Shown here: piece after piece, positions 17,663 through 26,285 of the stretch | Position numbering within the stretch: position 1 is the first letter of the stretch | Layout of the letters: each line of letters begins with the position of its first letter | From: Slackia exigua ATCC 700122 | Lineage (GTDB): Bacteria; Actinomycetota; Coriobacteriia; Coriobacteriales; Eggerthellaceae | Assembly: GCF_000162875.1 (NCBI RefSeq) | Contig: NZ_GG700631.1 | Span: 405,277-469,276 of the forward strand | Reading direction: 5' to 3' | Length of the DNA stretch: 64,000 bases | Notes under the pieces: model-generated | Seen by the model: only the letters and a program-made list of their open reading frames with translations | The model's database searches: none | What the model was told of the DNA's origin: nothing | Translations under genes and position numbers: made by a program

Positions 17663-18223
17663 CTAGATGGCCATCAGCTCGGCTTCCTTCTTCTTGAACA
17701 TCTCGTCGACCTTCTTGATGTAGGAGTCGGTCAGCTTCTGGATGCTCTCTTCATCGCGGCGCGCGTCGTCCTCGGATATCTCGGACGCCTTCTTGAGCTT
17801 TTCGACGGCGGCGTTGGCGGCGCCGCGGGCCTTGCGCACCGCGACGCGGCCTTCCTCGGAAAACGTCTTGCACTGTTTGGCGAGGTCGCGACGACGCTCC
17901 TCGGTGAGCTGAGGAAACGGCAGACGGATGACGCTGCCGTCGTTCGACGGCGTGATGCCGAGGTCGCTCGCCAGGATGGCGGCCTCGATCGCGCGCACCA
18001 TGGATTTGTCCCACGGCTCGATCGTGAGCATATGGGCGTCGGGGACCTTCACGGCGGCCATCTGGTTGACCGGCGTGGGAACGCCGTAGTAGTCCACCTT
18101 GACCTTGTCGAGCACCATCGCGTTCGCGCGCCCGGTGCGGACGCCGGCGAAGGCTTCCTTGAGGTTGGAGAGCGCCTTTTCCATGCCCTCCTCGGCCTCG
18201 AGCATGATTTCCTCTTCGTTCAT
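17663..18223 (-). CDS. frr: Ribosome recycling factor
   Basis: Splits post-termination ribosomes together with EF-G. 186 aa. Recognisable parts are VRTGRANAMVLDKVKVDYYGVPTPVNQMA and GSVIRLPFPQLTEERRRDLAK. ATG 18221-18223 was chosen for its near-perfect TAGGAGG site; the frame is open upstream but not homologous. Eleven bp downstream of pyrH. Confidence 0.98.
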   Translation of the reverse strand: MNEEEIMLEAEEGMEKALSNLKEAFAGVRTGRANAMVLDKVKVDYYGVPTPVNQMAAVKVPDAHMLTIEPWDKSMVRAIEAAILASDLGITPSNDGSVIRLPFPQLTEERRRDLAKQCKTFSEEGRVAVRKARGAANAAVEKLKKASEISEDDARRDEESIQKLTDSYIKKVDEMFKKKEAELMAI

Positions 18224-18234
18224 CCTGATTCCTC

Positions 18235-18951
18235 CTAATAGACCAGGGTACCGACGTTGTCGCCCTTGAGCGCGCGACGGATGTTGCCCGGCGCGGTCAG
18301 GTTGAAGACGAGCAGGGGCATATCGTTGTCCTTGCACAGCGATATGGCAGCGGCGTCCATGACGTTGAGCTCCTTGGTCAGGACGTCGAGGTAGCTGATC
18401 TTCTCGTAGCGCGCGGCATCGGGGTTCTTCGCCGGATCGGAATCGTAGATGCCGTCGACCTTCGTGGCCTTCATCATGCAGTCGGCATCGATTTCGCAGG
18501 CGCGCAGCGCAGCCGTGGTGTCGGTGGTGAAGTAGGGGTTGCCCGTGCCGGCGGCGAAGATCACGACGCGGCCCTTCTCCATATGGCGGATGGCGCGCAG
18601 ACGGATGTAGGTTTCCGCGACCTGATGCATCTCGATGGCCGACTGGACGCGGCTCACGACGCCGGCGCGTTCCAAGCCGTCCTGCAGCGCAAGGGCGTTC
18701 ATGACGGTCGCCAGCATGCCGATATAGTCGGCCTGCGCGCGGTCCATGCCGTTCGCGCTGCCCGCAACGCCGCGGAAGATGTTGCCTCCGCCGACGACGA
18801 TGGCCACCTGCACCCCGTCGTCGACGACTTCCTTGATCTCGACGGCGAGGGAATCGATGACTTTGGGGTCGATGCCGTAGCCGGCGTCTCCCATGAGGGC
18901 TTCGCCGGAAAGCTTCAGAAGCACGCGACCGTATCTATACCCGTCTGGCAT
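18235..18951 (-). CDS. pyrH: UMP kinase
   Basis: Phosphorylates UMP to UDP; hexameric amino-acid-kinase fold. 238 aa. Motifs: [49 protein letters not shown] six codons upstream (18969) lies inside the AAAGGAG ribosome site, so the ATG at 18951 (8 nt spacing) is the better start. First gene of the frr-uppS-cdsA cluster. Confidence 0.97.
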   Translation of the reverse strand: MPDGYRYGRVLLKLSGEALMGDAGYGIDPKVIDSLAVEIKEVVDDGVQVAIVVGGGNIFRGVAGSANGMDRAQADYIGMLATVMNALALQDGLERAGVVSRVQSAIEMHQVAETYIRLRAIRHMEKGRVVIFAAGTGNPYFTTDTTAALRACEIDADCMMKATKVDGIYDSDPAKNPDAARYEKISYLDVLTKELNVMDAAAISLCKDNDMPLLVFNLTAPGNIRRALKGDNVGTLVY

Positions 18952-18996
18952 GTATGGGACTCCTTTCACGCGATTGCCGCTATCTTACGATAAAAG

Positions 18997-19032
18997 GAAG
19001 GGAGCCCGCAGGCCGCGAGCCCCCTTCGCGCG
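18997..19032. terminator. Bidirectional-looking terminator between htrA and pyrH
   Basis: Arms 18997-19009 and 19015-19027 pair at 11 of 13 positions (GAAGGG...CCCTTC outside). On the plus strand a run of six T follows at 19032 and on the minus strand CCTTTTATC follows. It most likely ends the htrA transcript leftward before pyrH. Confidence 0.6.
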
Positions 19033-19071
19033 TTTTTTCCGCAGGCGTGGCGCGGGAAAGAAGGTACGGAG

Positions 19072-20646
19072 CTATCGGAGCAGCTGATCGAGCAGGCCGC
19101 CCTGGTCCCTCCGGCCGTTCTGGCCGTACCCGTCGTTCGGCCCGTAGCCGTTGCCGCCGTAGCCGTTCTGGTTGCCCCGGCCGTTCTGGCCGCGGGACGA
19201 TTCGCCGGCGGAAAGATCCATCTCGTCGGAGCCGAGCGTCACCGAGACGGTCATGTCCTTGCCGTCGCGGTTCAGCCCCACCTCGGCGGTATCGCCGGGA
19301 TACATCGAACGCACTGCGATCATGAGCTCTTCGGGCGAAGAGACGGGCTTCCCTTCGAACGAGGTGATGACGTCCCCCTCCTTGATGCCCGCCTCGGCGG
19401 CGGAAGTGCCTTCGTAGACCGAGGCCACGTAGACGCCGGAATCCTCCTTGATGCCGTAACGGCCGGCCATCGAGCTGTCGATCGCGGACATGGAAACGCC
19501 GAGCTGGGCATGCGTGGGAGTTTCGCCGTTCATGATCTGCCGGGCGATGTTCATCGCGTAATCGACGGGGATGGCGAATCCGACGCCCGAGCTCGATCCG
19601 GACTCGGAGGTGATCATCGAGTTGATGCCGACGAGCCTGCCTTCGGAATCCACGAGCGCGCCGCCGGAATTGCCCGGATTGATGGTGGCGTCGGTCTGGA
19701 TCATGTTCGGATAGACGATGGGCCTGCCGGTGGACTGGTCGGTCATGGTGGTGGAGCGCTGGAGCGCCGACACGATGCCCTCGGACACGGAATTCTCAAG
19801 GCCGAAGGGGTTGCCGAGCGACATGACCCAGTCGCCCACCTGGAGGTCGGAGGACGACCCGATCTCTATCGGCGTGAGGCCCGTGGCGTCGGCCTTGATG
19901 ACGGCGATGTCGGAAGACGGGTCGCTGCCGACGAGCTTGGCATCGTACTCCGTCCCGTTGATCGTGGCCTTGAGGCTTTCGGATCCCTCCACGACGTGAT
20001 AGTTCGTGACGATGTATCCGTCCTCGGTCAGCACGACGCCGGAGCCGAGGGACGAAAGCTGGGACGACGAGGAGTCGGAACCCGAATGGGGGGCCTCCAG
20101 GCCTTGATGCGACCCGGAGCCGGAGGTGTAGACGTCGATGCTCACGATGGAGGGCAGCGCCTTGGAGGCGACGGCCGATGCGAGCGTCGCGTCTTTCCCG
20201 TTGACGTTGATGGTGGTCGCGCCCTTGGAGGAAGACGCGGCAGGAGCCGCCGGCGCCGTCAAGGAGCCTTCCAGCGATTCGTGGGGCATGAAGGCCTGGT
20301 AGGTGGCGAATCCGCCGGCCCCGAGGGCGACAGCGAGCGCGGCGCCCGCGAATCCTGCGGCGAAGGTGCGGCCGAGGCCCGGCGTGCGTGCGGGAGCCGC
20401 GTGCGCAGAGGCGGCAGAAGCGCCGGGACGGTCCGTCATGTCCGGATTCCGCCAGCCGGCGGTCTGCGCGGGACCGGCCGAGCCGAACGGCTGCTGCCCG
20501 GCGCACTGCCCTTGGGCGTACGATCCCTGCGCGGGCGCAGGTCGGCCGGATGCGGGATATGCGGAAGGATTCTGAGTCTGGAACGCGGGGGCCGAAGGAG
20601 GCACGGGACCGTTGCCTTGGCCCATCGGATTGGTTTCGCCTGCCAT
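19072..20646 (-). CDS. HtrA/DegP-like trypsin-type serine protease with PDZ
   Basis: Envelope quality-control protease, membrane-anchored. 524 aa. Residues 1-92 are Pro/Gln/Ala-rich and cytoplasmic; one membrane helix at about 93-115. The S1 domain has the triad His (VTNYHVVEG), Asp (SDIAVIKAD) and Ser327 (NPGNSGGAL). One PDZ domain follows (AAEAGIKEGDVITSFEG). The tail is Gly/Asn/Tyr-rich. ATG 20646 begins MAGETNPMGQG; the frame extends upstream without homology. It is transcribed alone, divergent from acpP. Confidence 0.93.
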   Translation of the reverse strand: MAGETNPMGQGNGPVPPSAPAFQTQNPSAYPASGRPAPAQGSYAQGQCAGQQPFGSAGPAQTAGWRNPDMTDRPGASAASAHAAPARTPGLGRTFAAGFAGAALAVALGAGGFATYQAFMPHESLEGSLTAPAAPAASSSKGATTINVNGKDATLASAVASKALPSIVSIDVYTSGSGSHQGLEAPHSGSDSSSSQLSSLGSGVVLTEDGYIVTNYHVVEGSESLKATINGTEYDAKLVGSDPSSDIAVIKADATGLTPIEIGSSSDLQVGDWVMSLGNPFGLENSVSEGIVSALQRSTTMTDQSTGRPIVYPNMIQTDATINPGNSGGALVDSEGRLVGINSMITSESGSSSGVGFAIPVDYAMNIARQIMNGETPTHAQLGVSMSAIDSSMAGRYGIKEDSGVYVASVYEGTSAAEAGIKEGDVITSFEGKPVSSPEELMIAVRSMYPGDTAEVGLNRDGKDMTVSVTLGSDEMDLSAGESSRGQNGRGNQNGYGGNGYGPNDGYGQNGRRDQGGLLDQLLR

Positions 20647-20875
20647 ATCGATCACTCTCTTCTCTTGGAATTCGATCTTACTGTGAAGATAGCGAAGGCG
20701 TGCGGGGCACGGGGGCGGCAGGGCGCTTTTGACACGCCGCCGTAAAGCAAGGCGCATCGAACGAGGGCAATTGCACCACATTTTCGGCAAATATCGCGCT
20801 GAACTCGCGCAGCCTGAAACCGACCTGGAAGCTTGCGTTAGAATGGCTTCATCATCACCTCGGGAAAGGACGTCC

Positions 20876-21097
20876 ATGGACACCCTCGCAACCATCAAAG
20901 CGATTCTCAACGACCGTCTCGACATCGACCCGGAAAGCGTCACCGAGACGTCGACCTTCGCCTCTCTCGGCATCGACTCGCTCGACATGGTCGAGCTCGT
21001 CTGCGAGCTCGAGGATCAGCTCGGCATCGATTTCGGCGAACCCGAAGGCATCGATGACATGGCGCAGCTCGTCGCATACGTCGACGGCCTCAGGTAA
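20876..21097 (+). CDS. acpP: Acyl carrier protein
   Basis: 73-aa carrier of fatty-acyl groups. Ser35 in LGIDSLDMVELVCELED is the phosphopantetheine site. The helix-I region begins MDTLATIKAILNDRLDID. ATG 20876 follows GGGAAAGGA. It lies 36 bp upstream of the malic enzyme rather than in a fab cluster, so it could serve fatty-acid synthesis or another acyl-carrier role. Confidence 0.93.
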   Translation: MDTLATIKAILNDRLDIDPESVTETSTFASLGIDSLDMVELVCELEDQLGIDFGEPEGIDDMAQLVAYVDGLR

Positions 21098-21133
21098 TCG
21101 GCCGAACGGACTCGAAGAGATAGAGGCACCCGC

Positions 21134-22306
21134 ATGGATACGAAGCAATTCGCGTTGGACCGGCACGAAAAATGGGCCGGCAAGATCGAGGTCATAAGCC
21201 GCGCCGAGGTCAAGACGCCGGATGATCTGGCCGTCGCCTACACGCCGGGCGTCGCCGAGCCGTGCCTCGCCATCGCCGACGACGTCGACCTCTCGTACGT
21301 CTACACGCGCCGCGCCAACCTCGTGGCCGTCGTCACCGACGGCAGTGCCGTGCTCGGACTGGGCGATATCGGGCCTGAGGCGGGCATGCCCGTCATGGAA
21401 GGCAAATGCGCCCTGTTCAAAACGTTTGCCGACGTGGATGCCTTCCCTCTCTGCATACGCAGCAACGATGTGGACGAGATCGTCGACACCGTGCACCTCA
21501 TCGCCGGCAGCTTCGGCGGCATCAACCTCGAGGACATCGCGGCGCCGCGCTGCTTCGAAATCGAATCGAAGCTCAAAGAGATCTGCGACGTCCCCGTCTT
21601 CCACGACGACCAGCACGGCACCGCCGTGGTCACCTGCGCGGCGCTCATCAACGCCTGCGCATTGACTGGCCGCGACCTGGATGGCATCCGCGTGGTGTTC
21701 AACGGCGCCGGCGCGGCGGGCATCTCCATCGCGAAGCTCATGCTGCGCCTAGGCGTCGAGGATATCGTGATCTGCGACCGCAAGGGCGCCATCCACGCCG
21801 GACGTTCAGGCCTGAATTCCGAGAAGGAAGCGATCGCCGAAGTCACGAACCTCTCGAAACGCGCCGGATCCCTCGCCGACATGCTCGAAGGCGCCGATGC
21901 CTTCATCGGCGTGTCCGCACCGGGCGTGGTCACGCAGGACATGGTGCGCTCGATGAACGACAACCCGATCGTCTTCGCGATGGCCAACCCCATCCCCGAG
22001 ATCCTGCCCGCCGACGCCCGCGCCGCCGGCGCAGCCGTCGCCGCGACGGGACGCAGCGACTTCCCGAACCAGATCAACAACGTGCTTGCCTTCCCCGGCA
22101 TCTTCCGCGGGGCGCTCGACGTACGTGCGAGCGATATCAACGACGACATGATGGTAGCGGCGACCTACGCGATCGCCGATCTGGTCGATGACGCGGCACG
22201 CTCGGCGGACTATGTGATCCCCGGCGCGTTCGACGAACGCGTGGCGCCGGCCGTGGCGCGCGCGGTCGCGCAAGCCGCGCGCGAGTCCGGAGTCGCACGG
22301 CTCTAA
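21134..22306 (+). CDS. Malic enzyme (NAD(P)-dependent, short bacterial type)
   Basis: Oxidative decarboxylation of malate to pyruvate. 390 aa, the short form without a phosphotransacetylase domain. Markers: AYTPGVAEPCLAI, VTDGSAVLGLGDIGPEAGMPVMEGK, the metal/substrate loop VFHDDQHGTAVV, and the dinucleotide motif VFNGAGAAGISIAKLML. Whether NAD or NADP is used cannot be read reliably. Probably co-transcribed with acpP and followed by two hairpins. Confidence 0.95.
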   Translation: MDTKQFALDRHEKWAGKIEVISRAEVKTPDDLAVAYTPGVAEPCLAIADDVDLSYVYTRRANLVAVVTDGSAVLGLGDIGPEAGMPVMEGKCALFKTFADVDAFPLCIRSNDVDEIVDTVHLIAGSFGGINLEDIAAPRCFEIESKLKEICDVPVFHDDQHGTAVVTCAALINACALTGRDLDGIRVVFNGAGAAGISIAKLMLRLGVEDIVICDRKGAIHAGRSGLNSEKEAIAEVTNLSKRAGSLADMLEGADAFIGVSAPGVVTQDMVRSMNDNPIVFAMANPIPEILPADARAAGAAVAATGRSDFPNQINNVLAFPGIFRGALDVRASDINDDMMVAATYAIADLVDDAARSADYVIPGAFDERVAPAVARAVAQAARESGVARL

Positions 22307-22310
22307 GGCC

Positions 22311-22338
22311 GAACGAATGCGGAACGCCGCATTCGTTC
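22311..22338 (+). terminator. Hairpin directly after malic enzyme
   Basis: GAACGAATGCGG (22311-22322) and CCGCATTCGTTC (22327-22338) pair perfectly around a four-base loop, 4 bp past the stop codon. No T-run follows. Confidence 0.6.
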
Positions 22339-22361
22339 CGACGAAGGCAATCGACAGGGAT

Positions 22362-22410
22362 GTAAGAAGGCCAGGAGGCCCGATGCGGGCTTCCTGGCCT
22401 TCTTCCTTAC
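22362..22410. terminator. Convergent terminator between malic enzyme and rho
   Basis: AAGAAGGCCAGGA and TCCTGGCCTTCTT flank GGCCC-GATGC-GGGCT, giving a long near-perfect stem with flanking GTAAG/CTTAC. T-rich bases (TTCTTCCTT) follow on the plus side. It serves the convergent pair malic enzyme (plus) and rho (minus). Confidence 0.7.
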
Positions 22411-22521
22411 AGGATGTTTCAGTTTCGCTTCAGGGGATGCAGGAGCGAAGGTGCACCGTCTTCCTCGGAGACGCGCCTTCGCGATGAAGCCGCCTTCCGA
22501 ACGAAAGATCCGGAGCCGGCG

Positions 22522-24699
22522 TCAGAATTCGAAGTTCTCCGTTTCGCGCGAGGTCTGGGCCTTCTTCGCGGTGCGGATCAGGAATTCCTGGTTGTTGCTG
22601 GTCTGGCGAAGCGATTTGATGAGCATGTCCATCGCGCGCTCGGTGTTGTTCATGTTCGCAAGGATGCGGCGCACCGCCCAGATGAGCGGAGCCTCCTGAG
22701 GATTGAGCAGCAGGTCCTCCTTGCGCGTGCCCGACGTGACCGGGTCGATGGCCGGGAAGATGCGGCGGTCGGCCAGGCTGCGGTCGAGCTTGAGCTCCAT
22801 ATTGCCGGTGCCCTTGAATTCCTCGAAGATGACCTCGTCCATCTTCGATCCGGTGTCCACCAGGGCGGATGCGAGGATAGTCAGGCTTCCGCCGCCCTCG
22901 ATGTTGCGCGCGGCGCCCAGAAACTTCTTCGGCGGATAGAGCGCGGCGGAATCGACGCCGCCGGACAGGATGCGGCCCGAGGCCGGCTGCGCCAGATTGT
23001 ACGCGCGGGCGAGGCGCGTCAGGCTGTCAAGCAGGACCACGACGTCCTCGCCGTTTTCGACCAGACGCTTCGCGCGTTCGATGACGAGCTCGGAGACGAC
23101 GATATGGTTTTCGGTCGGCATGTCGAAGGTCGATGCGATGACCTCGCCCTTGATGGAGCGCTGCATGTCGGTGACTTCTTCGGGACGTTCGTCCACGAGC
23201 AGGCACATAAGATGCACTTCAGGATTGTTTGCGCTGATGGCAGCCGCAATATCCTTCAGGATGGTGGTCTTGCCGGCCTTCGGGGGCGACACGATCAGAC
23301 CGCGCTGGCCCTTGCCGATCGGGGACACCAGATCGATCACGCGCGCCGTGGTGGTGGAACGTCCGTGTTCCATGCGCAGGCATTCGTTCGGGAAGATGGG
23401 CGTCAGGTCGCCGAAGCGCGGACGTTGGCCGAGCGCGTCGACGGGCGTGCCGTTGACGGTCTCGACGTTTTGGAGCGCCGCGTACTTATCGTTCGGGCGC
23501 GTCGGGCGCGTCTGGCCTTTGACCAGGTCGCCCTTGCGCAGCCCAGTGCGGCGGATGAGCGCCGCGCCGACGTAGACGTCGTGCTCGCCCGGCAGATAGC
23601 CGTTCACGCGCAAAAAGCCGTAGCCGTCCTGCATCACGTCGAGGATGCCCGTGGCTTCGATGATGCCGTCGGCCTTCTTGGAAGCCTCGAACACGACTTC
23701 GACGAGTTCGGCCTTCTTCAGGCCCAGGTACGCGACCTCGAGCTCGGCGGCCTTCTCGCGCAGCTCGGCCACCTTCATGGCGGCGAGGTCTTCGCGGGAG
23801 AAGGTCGGCTGCATCGGCTGGTTCTGGCCGTTGCGGCCGCGACGTTGGTGACGGTCGTTGGCGAAGCGGTCGTTGCGGCCGGGACGGTTGTCGGAGCGGT
23901 CGAACTGATGGCCGTTCTTGCTCGAACGCTGCCTGCCGTTGCCGGCCCGATCGTTGGCGAAGCGGTCATTGCGGCCGGGACGGTTGTCGGAGCGGTCGAA
24001 CGAGGAGTCGCGGCCTTCGCGATTGCGCTCCTTGCGCGGGGAGCGACGCTGGTCGCGAGAATCGCCTACGCGCTCGGCGCCTTCACCGTTCGCCGGCGCC
24101 GACGGCGCTTCGGACGCGTCCTTGGCGGGAGCGATCGCGGCATCTCCGCTTTCGATCACGCGCGGCGCGCGGGTGCGACGGCGCGAACGCATCTCGCGGG
24201 GCTGGATATCCTCGTCGGATACGGCGGCCACAGCCGATGCAGGCAGAGGCTCCGCCGCTGCGGGCGGCGTGGGGCTCTCCTTGCGTGCGGGTTCGGACAC
24301 GGCCTGCGCGGATACAGCGGGCGCAGGAGCAGCTTCCTCGGGCCTGACCTTGCGCGGACGGCCGCGACGGCGCTTCGGTGCTTCGTCGGCGGGCGTTTCC
24401 GCAGCCGAAGCGGCATCGGCATCGGCGGCGACCGGAGCCTTAGCCCTGGCACGCCGAGCGCGCGCCGGCTCCGCCTCGGTCGTAGGAGCGGCGTCCGCGG
24501 CTGCGGCCGCATCGACCGCTACCTTGCGCGGACGGCCGCGGCGGCGCTTCGGCGCCTCGTCGGCGGGCGCCTGCGGGGCAGCCACGACGCTTGCGGCGGA
24601 ATCCTCGGCCTTCTTCGTGCGACGAACGCGTTTTCCGGGCTCTTCGCCCGTCGAAACCGAAGCGGCGGCTTCAGGCGAAGTCAGCTCTTCTTGGCTCAT
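22522..24699 (-). CDS. rho: Transcription termination factor Rho with long basic insertion
   Basis: RNA-dependent hexameric ATPase that ends transcription. 725 aa versus ~420 in E. coli. Residues 1-~270 are low-complexity: two [11 protein letters not shown]-hook-like motifs, Ala-rich linkers, then an Arg/Asn/Asp-rich part in which [16 protein letters not shown] occurs twice as a 96-bp direct repeat (near 23861 and 23957). The core has [13 protein letters not shown], the cold-shock RNA-binding fold, Walker [13 protein letters not shown] and [11 protein letters not shown]. The start ATG overlaps the TGA of the transaldolase gene (ATGA). Confidence 0.96.
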   Translation of the reverse strand: MSQEELTSPEAAASVSTGEEPGKRVRRTKKAEDSAASVVAAPQAPADEAPKRRRGRPRKVAVDAAAAADAAPTTEAEPARARRARAKAPVAADADAASAAETPADEAPKRRRGRPRKVRPEEAAPAPAVSAQAVSEPARKESPTPPAAAEPLPASAVAAVSDEDIQPREMRSRRRTRAPRVIESGDAAIAPAKDASEAPSAPANGEGAERVGDSRDQRRSPRKERNREGRDSSFDRSDNRPGRNDRFANDRAGNGRQRSSKNGHQFDRSDNRPGRNDRFANDRHQRRGRNGQNQPMQPTFSREDLAAMKVAELREKAAELEVAYLGLKKAELVEVVFEASKKADGIIEATGILDVMQDGYGFLRVNGYLPGEHDVYVGAALIRRTGLRKGDLVKGQTRPTRPNDKYAALQNVETVNGTPVDALGQRPRFGDLTPIFPNECLRMEHGRSTTTARVIDLVSPIGKGQRGLIVSPPKAGKTTILKDIAAAISANNPEVHLMCLLVDERPEEVTDMQRSIKGEVIASTFDMPTENHIVVSELVIERAKRLVENGEDVVVLLDSLTRLARAYNLAQPASGRILSGGVDSAALYPPKKFLGAARNIEGGGSLTILASALVDTGSKMDEVIFEEFKGTGNMELKLDRSLADRRIFPAIDPVTSGTRKEDLLLNPQEAPLIWAVRRILANMNNTERAMDMLIKSLRQTSNNQEFLIRTAKKAQTSRETENFEF

Positions 24700-25376
24700 G
24701 CGTTCACGACCTTCTCCCAATCCTTCATGAACGATTCGAGGCCGCGATCGGTCAGAGGATGCTGGACCATCTTCTTGAGCACGCCGAACGGTACCGTGGC
24801 GATGTCGGCGCCCATGAGGGCGGCTTGGGTCACGTGGTTGGCGCTGCGGATGGATGCGGCGATGACCTCGACCTGTTCGCCGTTGACCGTGTTGTCGGAA
24901 TAATCGTAATTGCCGATGGCGGTAACGACATCTTCGAGCTGGGCCAGCCCGTCTTCGGAGATATCGTCGAAGCGGCCGACGAACGGCGAGATGTAACGCG
25001 CGCCGGCACGAGCGGCGAGGATGGCCTGCGGGACCGAGAAGCACAGCGTCATGTTCACGCGGATGCCCTCGTCGGCGAGCGTGCGGCATGCGGCCAGGCC
25101 TTCGACCATGGTCGGGATCTTGACGACGACGTTCGGGGCGATGGATGCGAGGATGCGGCCGTCGCGGACGATGTCGTCGCGCGTCATGGCGACGCTTTCC
25201 GCGCTGACCGGCCCGTCCACCGCGTCGCAGATGCGGGCGATATGGTCATGGAATCCGTCGATCTTGCCGCCGATGCGGGAGTAGAGCGTCGGGTTGGTGG
25301 TCACGCCCGCGAGCGCACCCCAGCTGGCGGCCTCTTCGATCTCGTCAAGATCGGCCGTATCCAAAAAGAACTTCAC
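24696..25376 (-). CDS. Transaldolase / fructose-6-phosphate aldolase family protein
   Basis: 226-aa short transaldolase (TalC/FSA type) forming a Schiff base through the Lys in NVVVKIPTM. It begins KFFLDTADLDEIEEAASWGALAGVTTNPTL and has GARYISPFVGRFDD near residue 130. It may supply transaldolase activity to the pentose phosphate pathway; FSA activity is the alternative. The start is GTG at 25376 with an AAGGAGG site 6 nt upstream. It is translationally coupled to rho. Confidence 0.93.
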   Translation of the reverse strand: MKFFLDTADLDEIEEAASWGALAGVTTNPTLYSRIGGKIDGFHDHIARICDAVDGPVSAESVAMTRDDIVRDGRILASIAPNVVVKIPTMVEGLAACRTLADEGIRVNMTLCFSVPQAILAARAGARYISPFVGRFDDISEDGLAQLEDVVTAIGNYDYSDNTVNGEQVEVIAASIRSANHVTQAALMGADIATVPFGVLKKMVQHPLTDRGLESFMKDWEKVVNA

Positions 25377-25767
25377 GTCTTCCTCCTTCGAAGGATGTGA
25401 CGTCGAATGCCCAAGACGAGAGAACGCGTATCCGACCTGCATGCCTTCGCCTGAGACGCGAAAGCCCGTTCCAGATGGGGCGAAGATTCCAACCGCAGTC
25501 GGCCGCAATGCGCGCGTCGTTTCGGGGGTATATGCGATGGATTGTGCGGCGAATCTTGCAAGAATGCGCCCATGAACACGTCAGGGCATCCGACCTTGAT
25601 GTCGAACGCCCTGATGATAGCATTCATCCTCCGCATAACAAGCCGCGTCGGAGAAAAATCGCGGGAGATTTCCGCCCGCAGCCCCGTCTGCGTCCGAAAC
25701 CCGCATCGATTCCGACGTGCGGACGCATGGTGCGAAGAGCCGCGGTCGGCCTCGAACCTTCCTTCGG
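25377..25767. other. 391-bp intergenic region
   Basis: Lies between the 3' end of the FKBP gene and the start of the transaldolase gene, both on the minus strand. It contains a possible promoter near 25614-25641. Short frames in it have no homology or good ribosome sites. No RNA gene is recognised. Confidence 0.5.
25614..25641 (-). promoter_or_regulatory. Possible promoter for the transaldolase-rho pair
   Basis: Minus-strand TATCAT (25614-25619) lies 16 bp after TTGTTA (25636-25641). That gives a leader of about 230 nt before the GTG start at 25376. Support is sequence resemblance only. Confidence 0.4.
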
Positions 25768-26193
25768 CTAGTCGACGACCTCGACGAGCTCGATGTCGAA
25801 GTTGAGGTCCTTGCCGGCGAGCTCGTGGTTCATGTCGAGCACGACCTCGTCGATCGTGACGGACGCGACCTTGGCGGGCATAGGGCCGTACGGGCTGTTG
25901 AAGTACACGGTCTGCCCAACGGGAAGCTGATCGGCGTTGGGGACCTGGTTCGCGGGAATCTTTTGAACAGCCTGCTCGTTATATTCGCCGTAGGCATCCT
26001 TGGCCGGGATATGGACCGATTTCTTCTCGCCGATCGCCATATCGACGACTGCCGCATCGAAACCGGGAATCATCTGGCCGGCGCCGCAGGTGAATTCGAT
26101 AGGCTCGCCGCGATCGTAGCTCGAATCGAACTGCGTGCCGTCGTCGAGAGTGCCGCGATAATGCGTCTTGACCTTCTTGCCTGAATTGCTCAT
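25768..26193 (-). CDS. FKBP-type peptidyl-prolyl isomerase (SlyD-like)
   Basis: Proline isomerase/chaperone, cytoplasmic. 141 aa. The FKBP half (VKTHYRGTLDDGTQFDSSYDRGEPIEF, GQMIPGFDAAVVDMAIGEKK) is interrupted by an insert-in-flap domain (residues ~65-115) and resumes at LDMNHELAGKDLNFDIELVEV, the SlyD layout. The His-rich metal-binding tail of E. coli SlyD is absent. It has its own ribosome site; a strong hairpin separates it from gatB. Confidence 0.93.
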   Translation of the reverse strand: MSNSGKKVKTHYRGTLDDGTQFDSSYDRGEPIEFTCGAGQMIPGFDAAVVDMAIGEKKSVHIPAKDAYGEYNEQAVQKIPANQVPNADQLPVGQTVYFNSPYGPMPAKVASVTIDEVVLDMNHELAGKDLNFDIELVEVVD

Positions 26194-26219
26194 GGATCTC
26201 CAATCGATACGTGAACGTA

Positions 26220-26249
26220 ATGCCCGCCATCATACTCGATGGCGGGCAT
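26220..26249. terminator. Hairpin between gatB and the FKBP gene
   Basis: ATGCCCGCCATC (26220-26231) and GATGGCGGGCAT (26238-26249) pair perfectly with a 6-nt loop. It would end or stabilise the gatCAB transcript. The T-run is short. Confidence 0.55.
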
Positions 26250-26285
26250 GCGTCCGGGTGCGGATCGGCGATTCCCGAAGGGGCC

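Noticed and set aside
23848-24004. Direct repeats in rho considered as a CRISPR array
   Set aside because: The 96-bp offset is exactly 32 codons, in frame, and encodes a repeated peptide.
22414-24903. 829-aa open frame on the plus strand
   Set aside because: Antisense to rho; repetitive Arg/Gly content mirrors the rho N-terminal repeats.
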